This document shows positions 45,003 to 55,535 of a DNA stretch of 64,000 nucleotides, piece by piece. The translations under genes were made by a program, and so were the position numbers. The stretch comes from Nemophila menziesii (taxonomy: Eukaryota; Streptophyta; Magnoliopsida; Boraginales; Hydrophyllaceae): positions 19,270,296 to 19,334,295 of the forward strand of contig JARWIR010000024.1 of NCBI GenBank assembly GCA_029959085.1. Reading direction: 5' to 3'. The notes under the pieces are model-generated. The model worked only from the letters and a program-made list of their open reading frames with translations. It did no database searches and was not told the DNA's origin. Position 1 is the stretch's first letter. Each line of letters opens with the position of its first letter.

Positions 45003-45147
45003 CATTAAGGTATATTTAGCTTAAGAGCCTTTTATGGGCAAGTGGCTAAGGTGGCAGGTGGTTATTGGGCTAAGGGCATTAAGGTATATTTACCTTAAGT
45101 GCCTTTTATGGGCAAGTGACTAAGGTGGCAGGTGGTTAATGGGCATT
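45003..45147. repeat. 74 bp tandem duplication at transposon right end
   Basis: Units 45003-45076 and 45077-45147 share CATTAAGGTATATTTA, CTTAAG, GCCTTTTATGGGCAAGTG and CTAAGGTGGCAGGTGGTTA. The second unit merges with the terminal repeat, so it looks like a duplicated transposon end. Confidence 0.9.
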
Positions 45148-45344
45148 CACCCTTTTTAAAATCACATACACTAATCTATAAACACTTACATTAATCTATA
45201 ATCTATAAACATGTGTGTTATTATTAAATTTAATAATCATGATTTATATATTGGACCATTTAATATTAATATTAGATAGAAGCTCTATCTAAAAATTAAA
45301 CGAGAAAGAAGCGAATAAGGAAAAGAATTGAATGGAGAAAAAAA

Positions 45345-45528
45345 AAGTAGAGGTTAATAAGGAAGAACGGCTTTTCAATCCTTCAGTTCTGGAATTATCA
45401 GAGTATTAACTAAGTTATGAAGTGACCTTCACAGCAAAATTTTCGCCTAAAGAAGACATGTTTGGCTCAATTACATGGACTAATGACAAGTACAAAGTCC
45501 GAAGTGCTTTCGTTGTAAACAGTAACTA
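45345..45528 (+). pseudogene. Subtilisin-like protease, last exon (Fn3-like domain)
   Basis: Encodes VEVNKEERLFNPSVLELSEY, a stop, then LSYEVTFTAKFSPKEDMFGS and ITWTNDKYKVRSAFVVNSN before a TAG at 45526-45528. FGSITWTDGKYKVRSPIVV is the C-terminal fibronectin-like domain of plant subtilases, so this is the true C-terminus of such a gene. Together with 42423-42580 it suggests one subtilase locus that lost its catalytic exons and took a transposon in between. The two ends could instead come from two neighbouring paralogues. Confidence 0.8.
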
Positions 45529-47272
45529 GTAAATTGAAAAAACTACTACCAGATTGTATCGTTCTTCTTATGAATGGTGGATAATCCTTTTATGCTTTAA
45601 GTACGCTCAGACACGTTATATACATTGGGGTCATGGAGGTTTAAATCACTGTGTATGTATGTTCTTCCTTTATTTCCTTGCTTTTAAGTTCCAAGTCTTG
45701 TGTTTGGTGATTGTTTTCAAGTATATTCTGCAACACTTTCAGCTAAAACACATGTCCTTCCTTTTGTTTTTTATCAAAAGAAATGTGAAACATCACAAAC
45801 ATGGTCACTGCAATTCCCAGTGGTCTCCTCTTAGTTAAATGCAAAGTATAAGTTTCTCCTTTGACCATTTTCTTTGACATTAACTCCAATAATAAGCAGG
45901 GCAGAGCTCGACTCGAACACAAATCGAGCTCTGAAAGAATTGTTCAAGCTTAAAAGCTGGTTTGAAATTCTATTGAAGCTTGAGCTCGAGCTTGCTAGAA
46001 ATGGTTTGAAGCTCGAATTCGAACTCGAAAACTCGTTCAATGTTTTAAAAAGTTCAAACTCTAATAAAAATTCGAATAATAATTAGCTGGAAATCAATTC
46101 AAATACATAAAACACATATTAAAACCTCACTTCCATTATTCCAATGTATAAATAATCTCAGTCTCAACCACAAATTTAAATAGTTTAGCTCCTCATAGTT
46201 CAAATTATTCTAAAATTTTACAATGAAATCCAAACATAGGACAACATCACATCTCATCTATTACAATAAGGCCTGAATCAAAACATTGTATAAGTGCCTC
46301 CTTAAAATGCCATGAACATCAAAATTAACGGAGTCTTCAACAGCTCTTATCCTTAAGATCTACATGCTAACCTTTCTTCTTCTTCAAATGAAAGGTATAA
46401 AAGATAATATAAGCGATATCATGAGATAATTACACGTTTGTCATCATCGAATAAGCCGTATTAAATCAGTGGTTGCACTTTCTTGAATCTTTTCATTATA
46501 AGACAGATATGTTGCGAAAAGATTAGGCGAATAAACATAAAGGAAAACAATATGCAACTAATCATGTGACAACTCACTAGTTTGCAACTGTTTTAAATCT
46601 AATGATCAATGGTTCAACATGTTCAACAGTCAGTTTTAAAATTCGTACATATCCTTGTTATTCGTTAATGCGAGGTTGCCTATAAGTTGTTTGAAACCGC
46701 TTATGCGTATCAATTAAGCATTATAATCTTCTATGCTTCTTATCAAGCTGTCCGAGAAAGCTTCAAATCTAATTTTTGTATTTTATGATCCGAGTCTATT
46801 ACCTCTTGCGAGTCTATATCTTTGGGTTTAGTTCTACGGGAACCAAAAAGAGTATAAATCAACAAGAATGAGAATCAGAATCCTTACTTTGATAATGAAC
46901 CAATCAATCAGTTTATTTGCTAAGACAAATAAAAAAATCAAATTAATTGCACATCTTAAAGCAACGAAGTTCAGTCCACCAGTAAACCTGTGACAACTAT
47001 AAGGGCATATCTATAAATAATAAAATTTATTTGTGTTAAGCAAACCAGTCAATTTTTATATCATTTAAGATCAAACAGTTACATAATATCTGGTCAAAGT
47101 TCCAATGAACACAAGACAACACTATACTAGTCTAAAACACTGGCCCACCAAAGCCACTACTTATGCAAAACATAGTCAAAGTAACTAAGCCTAAGCGTGG
47201 ACTAAGCAACAAAACAAGACGGCCGTCTTAGATCTCAATAGATAAAACCTAAAAGAGGCATCTTTATTCATT
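45529..47272. other. Intergenic, no gene recognised
   Basis: A 94-codon frame at 45554-45838 is hydrophobic and without a family motif. At 45900-46040 there is a patch rich in GAGCTCGA-type dyads, for example CAGAGCTCGA and TCGAGCTCTG about 12 bases apart, possibly a decayed repeat. The remainder is AT-rich. Confidence 0.4.
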
Positions 47273-47837
47273 CACTACTGTAGCGCGCTTCTCTGTCGAC
47301 TACATTCGATTCGTCGCTAGATAGACTTCTTTAGCGACTAGAAGGTATCAACGACTATATAATTCGTCACCTAACTCATTGTCATTCACGACTAAATGAT
47401 GTAATCGCAAATATCATACAAGTCAGCGCTAGAGTGATTTAATTACTTATGATTTTTTTATTCCCGTAAAATGTAGTCGTTGTTGACCACTTTTATTCGC
47501 GACTAACTTTTGCCGTTGCGGTCAACTATTACTAGCGACGACATTTCAGTCATTAGTGAATATTTTAATGTAGATGCTAATAAAGCCGTCGTATTTATGA
47601 GCAATGTAGCAAAAAAATTAAATCGAGAAATACACTCAAAAATTTATTCTCACAAATTCTTCCAAAACGATAACAAATTTGGATCTATTGCTTCATCAAT
47701 TGGTTCTCCATGTCATCTTATACTATTTCCAGATCCATCTACCACATGGGGCTTACTCATTCTTCAATTTTCCCACATTAATTTTCCAAAATTAGGTATT
47801 TTTATAAAATTTAAAATTTTAAAAAAATATTTTCTTT

Positions 47838-47921
47838 GATTATAATTTTGTTTACCATATTATATGATATAATTAGGTGATTATAATTTTGTTTACCATA
47901 TTATATGATATAATTAGGTGA
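47838..47921. repeat. 41 bp tandem duplication
   Basis: TTATAATTTTGTTTACCATA starts at 47840 and again at 47881, with the rest of the unit (TTATATGATATAATTAGGTGA) identical. It lies in the CACTA derivative, left of the hAT MITE. Confidence 0.95.
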
Positions 47922-47986
47922 TTAAAGGTTGATCAAAAAAAAAAAGGTGATTAAAAACTTTTTTGTGATTGTATAGTGGTTTGGAT

Positions 47987-48725
47987 TAGGGGTGGAAATC
48001 AGAAGAAACTAGTCGGAAAAAGGGTCTTTCGGAAAAATTTTAATTTTTTTTTGGAATAGATTTTTTCCATTTCAATTCCGATCCTATTTTTCGGGACTAG
48101 AAAAAAATTCCGAATTCGGAATTTCGAAATTTACCAGAAAATCGTAAATTCAGCATGGAAATTTCGGAAATTTCAGAATTTTTGATTCGAAAAATTTGAA
48201 ACTTTTAGTTCGTTCGGAAATTTTGGTATGGAAATCACAAAATTTTTGGTTAGAAATTTTGAAACTTTTGTTAATTTCGTATCCAAGCCACCTAGGTTAA
48301 TGATGTTGGAAATGGTCCACGAGTGGCTACAACTTTTTTTTTTTGCAAGAGAGCGGCTTAGTGATACCTGAGTATAAAAAGATGTTCCGTGTTTCAACGT
48401 TTACTTTTTCTTTTCAATTTTGTATTGAAAATTTTCAACGTTTTTAGTTGTATAATTTTTTCTTTTTTCTTTTATCTTAATATTTATTATTTTATTTAAT
48501 ATAAAGAACTTAAAATTGGAATTATAATTGGGAAATAAAATCGAATTGGAAAAATCCAGAAATTTCGGGAAATTTATATGTAGTCCCAATTTCGATCCTA
48601 TTTTCTCGAAAAAATCAGAAATCGGAATTTTAGAATTTCGGAACCTAAAAAATCTGTTCCGAAATCGGATTTTTCGGGTCGGAAAAGTCAGAAATCGGAA
48701 ATTTCGGATCCGATTTCCACCTCTA
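47987..48725. mobile_element. hAT-type MITE with 8 bp target-site duplication
   Basis: The ends TAGGGGTGGAAATC and GATTTCCACCTCTA are inverted, flanked by perfect GTTTGGAT copies at 47979-47986 and 48726-48733. Length 739 bp. The interior is rich in TTCGGAAATTTC-like motifs in both orientations. An 8 bp duplication and GGGGTGG ends fit the hAT superfamily. No transposase. It inserted into the CACTA derivative, so it is the younger of the two. Confidence 0.9.
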
Positions 48726-48798
48726 GTTTGGATAGTATAAAATATTTCTATGATTTTTTTTGATATTGTTGTAGTTGTATACTTATATCATATTGTTA

Positions 48799-49700
48799 AT
48801 GACGATGGTTTCCGGTATCGATAAGAGTTGTATGAAATCTAATCATTATTTTACCACGGAATATATTAATGGTTTGGAAATATTTATCGATTTTGTTGAA
48901 AAACAAGTGCATTTTAATGGTTTATTGTTTTGTCAGTGTAATCAGTGTTCGAATAATCGTAAATTTCTCATTTGTGAGTTTAAGGGAACGTTCTACAATA
49001 CAGGCTTTTATCCACGTATGAGGTTTTGACAAAGTACGACGAGAATTTAGGAATTCCCGAGAAAATCCCTACCAAATTGTCGACGATGAAATGATAAATG
49101 TGTATGACAATTTGAGAGCCACTTACGATGTTGAGGGTCATTCAGATGACACTGAGATGAATGATAAGGATCATACAAGTCGCGGCAGTTTTAAAACTTT
49201 GTTCGAGAAATTGGAGATATAATACATAGGATCTAAGGTAATGGGCTCTTTGAATTTGACTGCATAGCTAATGTACATAAAGGTGAAGAAGAAGAAGTGG
49301 ACTAACACATCATTCACCGAGCTCCTGAAATTGTTGGGTCGTATTTTTCCCGAAGGTCATACGTTGCCTCCTTCTTACGGAAAGGCAAAAAGAATTTGAA
49401 AAGTATGGGTATGGGGTATAGTACGATCAATATTTGCTTGAATGATTTTGCTCTATATGACAAGGAGAATGAATATCTCGAGGAGTGTCTAGTATATGGT
49501 AAATCTAGATGGGATCCGAAGAAGAATAAAAAAGTAACATATAAGAAACTATGTTATGTTCCGATTGTGCCGAGATTGTAGCGACTATACGCTTCAAGGC
49601 ACACCACCAAAGACATGTTCTGGCACCATACTGGAAAGAGTGTCGATCCATATGTGGTGCGTCATCCTGTTGATATAATTCAAAAACATTTTTTTTTTAA
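48799..49700 (+). pseudogene. CACTA TNP2-type transposase fragment
   Basis: Starts MVSGIDKSCMKSNHYFTTEY with INGLEIFIDFVE and CQCNQCSNNRKFLICEFKGT, the transposase-associated domain. After frame breaks it continues as KKKWTNTSFTELLKLLGRIF and, at 49396-49581, MGYSTINICLNDFALYDKEN, YGKSRWDPKKNKKV and VPRL, then a stop and YASRHTTKDMFWHHTGKSVD. The parallel with 26335-27200 is residue by residue, but CPVCG is now CLVYG. Everything after about 49700 is missing. Confidence 0.85.
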
Positions 49701-50199
49701 AAAGGTCATTAGCGACTACAAGTAGTCTACAAAAACACTAACAAGTAGTCGCTAATTCTCAACGTCTAGCGACGAAATCCATAGTCGCTAATACTTTATT
49801 ATTCTACGACTACACAAGTAGTCATAAATATAAACGTATAACGAATATAGTGTAGTCGTTAGTTGTACTTCTTTAGCGACAACCTAAGTAGTCGGTAATG
49901 GTTTATGTCATTCACGACTACAGATGTAGTCGTAAATAACGCCAGACCAATTACGACTACGTATTGTCTTTTGTCGTTAGATATGACCTCTAACGACGAG
50001 TTTCTCTCGACTAAGTATTTACGACTACATGTAGTCAATAAAACCCAAATATGGATTCCACGACTAATTTTTCCTTCTTTCGCGACTACAAGTGTAGTCG
50101 CGGAAAGAAGGACGCAGTGTAGTGTATTATTATATGGTTTTTTATGTAATTTTCTGTTATTCGCATTTGTCTTTATATCAGTTTGCTTGTACTAGTCAT

Positions 50200-51316
50200 T
50201 TTTATTAATATATGGTCTACTATTTCTTTTCGGTACAACTAGAAATAGGTTTTAGTAATTGGCCTATTCACTTTAGTGGCGAAATGATCATCCGACAAGG
50301 GGGTTCAATTACAGAAATAGGTAATATCTGTGTGATGGCTGTTATTGACCGACATGTTTGACTAATCACATAGCCAAAGAGGTAAAGAACTTCACATCCG
50401 TAAGTAAACATGCTACCTTAGAGGGGCTTGTCTTACCGTAGGATAGCTCCTAGTTCCACTCGACAGGGGGCTAGGAGATATTAGAGTCCCGACTAATATT
50501 TAAATACCAACTCTACCCTTAAACGAAACATTAATTATATTAACTTAGGTGGATTCCCTTGCGAGACTCAAGTACATATCTCACCTTGCGTCTACATCTT
50601 ATTACCTTCACTATTTTATTTTGGTTAAGCATTTTATTCATTTTTTAACTTTCTTGCATTCTTAGGATTAATATTGAAACCCAAACAAATATATTTTACT
50701 TTTTTGTTTTAGAAATTATTCCTACTATTCCGGATAATACCATTGTTATAACTATCCGTCCCTAAGAATGAAACCCGATTACTGGAGTAGTACTTGGACA
50801 ACCGTACACTTTCGGACTGTGGATCCTCCATTTTTATTGCATTGTTTTATAACACCGCGGGACCCACCATAATTCATAAAGAGTTTACTTGGAAAAGGTC
50901 TTTTTTGGTGTTAGGCAGCCTTCTAAACTACACAGAAGAGAGTTAGAAGATAGTTAAAATCACAATTAACATGAACTTCTTAATTCACCCTTATAACTAG
51001 AATCAATAAATTGTCACTATAGGGGATTATAGAAAAGTCGAGATATTATCTCTTTGTTTGACTTTCATTTTCGTCATGGTGATTATAATTTAGTGCACTT
51101 TTATTACACTTTAGTCGTGATAATTCAAAACCAACCTATTTAGTAGTCGCGACTAAATTCACAACACTTTATAAAAATATGATATTAGTTTACATCATAG
51201 TTCCTGTGGAGAACGATAGTTTATTCAAACTAATTACTTGCAAACAACTCGTACACTTGCGGGGAGTGATCTCTCTAAGTGTTGGTTAGTATATGATTTT
51301 ATCACACCGTGACAGA
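50200..51316 (+). mobile_element. Gypsy LTR 3' part (plus strand)
   Basis: Resembles the 3' two thirds of the LTRs at 7240-9217 and 29497-31269: TAGGATAGCTCCTAGTTCCA, GGGGGCTAGGAGATATTAGA with GTCCCGACTA, CAACCGTACACTTTCGGACT, ending ATTTTATCACACCGTGACAGACA near 51316. The LTR start with its hairpin is absent. Its left edge is next to the CACTA derivative. Confidence 0.65.
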
Positions 51317-51429
51317 CAAAATGCGTTCTAAGGTGTTAGACCGTCCCACTAGCATGTGATATTGAAAATATGGATAAAAGTGGTTATAAATTATTCATAT
51401 TCTATATCCTCTATCAATAATTAATTTTC

Positions 51430-51653
51430 CTACTAAAAGTAGCGTCATGAAATATTTGTCCATTTTAAATATTAAATTTTTTCAAATTTTTTTCTACTAT
51501 TAACTTTATTAATATATCGAATATATGTTTTTTAATAAACATTTAAAACATCAACACACTTTATTAGGGATATTTTAATAATGGTGATGTAATGAAGATT
51601 TTAATTAATATGTACGAGAAGCTAAGTGGATATTTATTTTGTGATAGATGGAA
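51430..51653. mobile_element. Diverged Stowaway-like MITE
   Basis: The interior matches 17850-18080: CATTTTAAATATT, TTTATTAGGGATATTTTAAT, GAGAAGCTAAGTGGATA. The ends have eroded; no clean CTCCCTCCGT termini remain. Confidence 0.5.
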
Positions 51654-51663
51654 TATAATTTTA

Positions 51664-53465
51664 GAATAAATGCCTCATTTACCCCCTGAACTATACACGT
51701 TTTGACAGATTGCCCCCCACTAAAGTTTTTGCGACTGGATAGTCCTTAAACTTTGTTTTCGTGACTCGTTAGTCCTTTTTACCAAATTCCGTCCATTTTT
51801 TCCGTTAAATCCGCGAGTGTGTTACACTCGTGCGTGAATTTTTTATATTAAAAAATTTATTTTTCCAGAATTTGTTTATTAAACCCTTATTTTAATATGG
51901 GTATTTCGAGTATTTTACATCTTCTTCTTTAATGTGGAAAGTTTGACAAAAAAAAAATCAATCTGATAGGAAAACCCCTCTTTCCGGCGATAAAACAAAG
52001 CTAGGGTACAATCGGTTTCCGCTTTAGATCTTCTTCTTTGTTCTGCTTTAGATCTTATCTTTGTTCCTTGAACAAAATCGGTGGCATCTTCCCCTCTTCT
52101 TTTATTCTTCAATTTCATCTTCCTGAGTTGTTCTTCTTTGTTCTGCTTTAGATCTTCTCTTCTTTTGTTATACACTACACTAAGCTATTAAATACTCCAA
52201 GTAATCTAAATGTCGGCGCCTGACGAACCACTGGCCCAACTGCCTAACCAAACGATGGTTATAATTACATATGACTCAACAACAATACACGTTGATGGTG
52301 TCCACTTCCCACCCTAGCGATGACCCTAGCCAATAATCGTTTATATAAGAAAGATCGTGGTCCACAACACAAGGCCGATATCACTATCAGTAATCCCAGG
52401 CATCCCTAATGAAGCTCTTACAGGTAGAAACGTAGTTATTCTAGCCATAGTTGGTTTCATTTTTGATAAAGATAAAAAATTAATCTTGATGAGAAGGATT
52501 ATACATCTTGTGTTCTTGATGATGAATTCCTGATAAAGATAAAAAAAAATATTTGAGTTTGTGGATGTTGGACATGGATATTTCATGGTGAAGTTTTTTC
52601 TAAAAAGATCTGAACTTCGCCGGAGCCGTGGATTATCTCGAGAATTTAAAAATAATGGGAGATTTAATCTGAAAGACAGTGAGCAACCCAAGTTGTTGAA
52701 TTGGTTAGCGAAATGATTTTGGGTGGCAGTAGGGGAAAATTGGGGCGAGTATGGGATGAAAAAATGTATGGACTTAAAGAATAATAAAGGAACCAAATTG
52801 ATTAAAGGGGAGGTATTAATTGCACTGCATCACAAGAAACTACTAGAGTTTTTACTAGAAACAACAAAAAGGAAGGCGCAATTGTGGAAAAGGCTATATT
52901 GAGACCTCCCGTACATGGATATGTACAGTTTTATCTTGGTTAGCACATGTATAGAAATATTATACTTTATTATTTTCCATTTAATCTGATATTTATGATT
53001 ATTTTTTTGTTTCAATTTAGCCCAAGATGTATATTGGGCGAGGAATGTTATTGACTGAGATGTTTGATTGTCGAGTTTTTCCATATTGTCATACATTCAC
53101 TATATTTGATGATTCATATGGTAAGAATGATTGGTGTACTATGAAGATTTGAAGATTTGAAGCTTTAATCATGGAGAAGAAGCTTTGGAGAAGAAGATCA
53201 TGGAGAAGAAGCTTTGGAATTACCAATTTTTCCCCTTTAAAATGACTTTTTAAATAATTATTTCTGAAAAAAATGATTTTTTTGATAAAAAAATAAGGCG
53301 CGTGTGTTGCACGCTGGGACTTAACGGCAAAAATAGACGGATCACGTTAACAAGGGGGATCGAGACATGAAAACAAAGTTTAAAAGCCATCCAGTCGCAA
53401 AATTTTTAGTTGAGGGCAATCTGTCAAAACATGTATAGTTCAGGGGGTAGAGCCGATATTTACTC
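51664..53465. mobile_element. Mutator-like element, complete, non-autonomous
   Basis: Long inverted ends: the left from 51664 (GAATAAATGCCTCATTTACC, CCCTGAACTATACACGTTTT, GACAGATTGCCC, GCGACTGGATAGTCC) and the right ending 53465, matching over about 175 bases. Flanks TATAATTTTA at 51654-51663 and 53466-53475 are identical, a 9-10 bp duplication typical of MULEs. It is 1802 bp. The interior has short minus frames (51915-52175 and 52341-52796) without a transposase motif. A second copy of its right half is at 9218-9904. Confidence 0.85.
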
Positions 53466-54937
53466 TATAATTTTATGTTTAGATATTTAGAGCGACTAAA
53501 CTAGAGAATCGATTCTTTGAGCTTGAGTACTGTGGAAGGCTTGATCACATTTATTGGATGAAGATGTCTTGATTTTTTTTATCTCCGTCAGGTAGATCCT
53601 CCATATAGACTCCCTATATGTCTTGTAATACTATGAGTGGGTTTATACATGATTTTGATAATTGAGGTAGATATAAAACTTTTGACCGGCGAACGGTGTT
53701 GTAATACAAAATGGTTTTTGCCAAGGATAAAGGTTAGACGGTTTAATTACCCTCTTATTTGGTCCCACTTAAATGGATATTGTGTTGCTTCTCAAACATT
53801 GCAAGATGTATTTTAATTTTTTTTTCACCTGGACAGGTTCATGTTTCAATTGTATGAGGTCTTGGAAGGAGTTTTGTTTGTTAACCTTTCTTTGTGACCT
53901 TGTGTGGCTTCCAAGTCGTCACTTGGTTATTATGCTTCCTACTCTTTGGAGTGGACCCATTCATTTGGGGCACCTTCTTAATTCAGGTATATTATCCATC
54001 TTAACCATGAAAATATTTGGAATGCGTACTAGAACAATATCTATTCCCGATATATCCTGAGTGAATAGGCCTTGGAACATCAAGCTTTCTTCATTTGTAA
54101 CCCCTTTCTTTTTGGATTTCTTTTCACAAATCATAATTTTATTAAAAAGTTTTGGTGTTGGTGAACCAATGGTTTGGAATTTTGAGTTTTCTTTAGTAAG
54201 ATATAAGTTAAGAATCAAGGATCAATTCCTCTAAAACTAGTTTTGCAACACCTTTTGTGATTTCCTGTATGTTTGTTTGTTTATGTTAAAAATAAAGTGA
54301 TAGGTGGGTCCTTTCGAAGTCATATCTTCAATAAAGTTACCCTTCTAAATTCTTATGGACACACAACCATTACCATAGGTTTTTTTGGTATAATTGGATG
54401 TTGGGTGATGATTATGATCACTGCAATTTGTTGATGTCAACTTGATCGACTACTGTTTGTGGTGTTCATGATGTTGATCCTCCTTGTTAATGTTGAATCT
54501 TTGATCCCCTCGATCGTTTTCACAGCGTCTCTCCCTTAAATTTTTATATGTTTTAATGGGTTTTGGAGTGTTGGTAAAGAGATTTTTCTCTTGCCTTGTT
54601 TTTCTTTCTTTTGTTTTGTAGGAGTTTCTCTTTTTATCCAATTCTTTCTTTTTATTTTTTAATGTAATATCTCCTCATTTATATTTTAATATTATGCACT
54701 ATTGACAAAAAAAAATTAGAAAAATGAAAAGATTGTCGTGTCATTATGGATAATATTATAAAGTTTGACTACAATAGGTCCAACTACCACTTATCAATAG
54801 TTATTAAGAGTTGGTCAACTATATAATAAATTTCACCACACCTTGCATTTTATAAGTATTCTTAATATTTATTTCATTTTCAATAATCATGTGCATACTT
54901 GTATAAATTGTACTTTTAGCAAGTAGTATACATCACA
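52823..54937. repeat. 2.1 kb duplication, copy 2 (partner 9218-11370)
   Basis: Spans from inside the MULE, across its right end and target site, to the promoter of the gene at 54994. This is the more complete copy: it keeps the left half of the MULE before it and the lipid-transfer-like gene after it. Frames in the shared middle part (for example 53773-54060) are also open in copy 1 (10280-10495) but are short and unrecognised. Confidence 0.85.
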
Positions 54938-54993
54938 ATTCAATCTCCATCTTTTTTTCTAATTGATGATATAATTCTTGGTTTTCCTTCGCG
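54720..54993 (+). promoter_or_regulatory. Promoter of the decayed lipid-transfer-like gene
   Basis: Same blocks as upstream of 16804: TGTCATTATGG, AAAGTTTGACTA, AAGAGTTGGTCAACTA, TATA-like CTTGTATAAATT at about 54899, then AATTCTTGGTTTTCCTTC before the start codon. Confidence 0.6.
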
Positions 54994-55286
54994 ATGAATA
55001 AGGTTCTTAAGTTTACATTTTTCTCAATGGTGGTATCCCTTTGCCTTTTACAAATTCATGTGACAGATGCAGGTTCGAGTTTCTTTTGTGAATTCTTCCG
55101 ATTGGATGATTTCTTGTGGACTTCACCATCATTTCCTTGTTGTGATACTTTAAGTTATTTTATTATAAAAAAAGAGATTGTTTTTGTGATGCTCTAAAAC
55201 TACCAAAATATTCAGTTTTAATTCATTCTCCCTGGGGAAATTTTTTGGAGAAGACATGTCAGGTAAAAATGGATGTTTGCAACTAG
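54994..55286 (+). pseudogene. Lipid-transfer-like eight-cysteine gene, frameshifted
   Basis: A paralogue of 16804-17088. The signal peptide MNKVLKFTFFSMVVSLCLLQ with IHVTDA is well kept. The first Cys (SSFFC) is followed after seven residues by Phe where the second Cys should be (RLDDF), then a CC pair. A one-base loss in the A7 run at 55167-55173 shifts the frame; the open frame then ends at 55197. In the shifted frame the rest is still readable: DCFCDALKLPKYSVLIHSPW, then 23 residues in all between CxC and the next Cys, TCQVKMDVCN and TAG at 55284-55286. So the gene has lost one cysteine and its frame. Confidence 0.8.
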
Positions 55287-55535
55287 AGAAAAATGTAAAA
55301 GAGAACAATTATGTGATACTTTCTTTGATTTCTTGGAATAAGTAATAGAAATGAAGTATTGTCACTTTTTTGTTTCTTTTTCTCCCTTTGTGTTATGGCA
55401 TTGAATATTAGAGAAAGAAATGTCACAAGCTGGATAATTACAAATTTTTAATTTAGGTAAAAAACTGGATTTCTTATTATATTTTTTTGAATAAATCTTG
55501 GTCACTAAGAGTAGTCTAACCACTAAGAGGGCGAC

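Larger units (their letters stand above)
43852..45152. mobile_element. Non-autonomous DNA transposon, Mutator-like, carrying tandem repeats
   Basis: The ends GGATTATTGCCC and GGGCATTCACCC are inverted (9 of 12 matches) and are flanked by TTTTTAAAA on both sides (43843-43851 and 45153-45161), a 9 bp duplication as in Mutator-like elements. The subterminal CTTGCCCATAAAAGGCACTC (43916) pairs with GCCTTTTATGGGCAAGTG near the right end. It is 1301 bp with no transposase. The interior holds two tandem arrays. The duplication is itself a near-palindrome and AT-rich, so the boundary is good but not certain. Confidence 0.65.
47273..50124 (+). mobile_element. CACTA derivative, 2.85 kb, internally deleted
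   Basis: The left end CACTACTGTAGCGCGCTTCT and the right end, read inverted, CACTACACTGCGTCCTTCTT, define the element. Subterminal CGACTA / TAGTCG motifs are dense in both ends (47320-47510 and 49700-50100: TAGCGACTACAAGTAGTC, CACGACTACAGATGTAGTCG). The 3 bp flanks (ATT and TAT) do not match. Between the ends lies a fragment of TNP2-type transposase (48800-49700) and a nested hAT MITE. Its subterminal motifs differ from those of the 24575 element, so it is a distinct CACTA family. Confidence 0.85.

Noticed and set aside
44643..45008. Cys-rich repeat protein (CTSCGKHSHYS) in the tandem array
   Set aside because: All frames across the array look protein-like because the unit is close to a multiple of three; the opposite strand also has an open repeat frame, and there is no start context or promoter.
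53773..54060. Conserved gene within the 2.1 kb duplication
   Set aside because: The frame is open in both copies over about 65 residues, but recent duplication alone explains that, and both strands show similar openness with no family motif.
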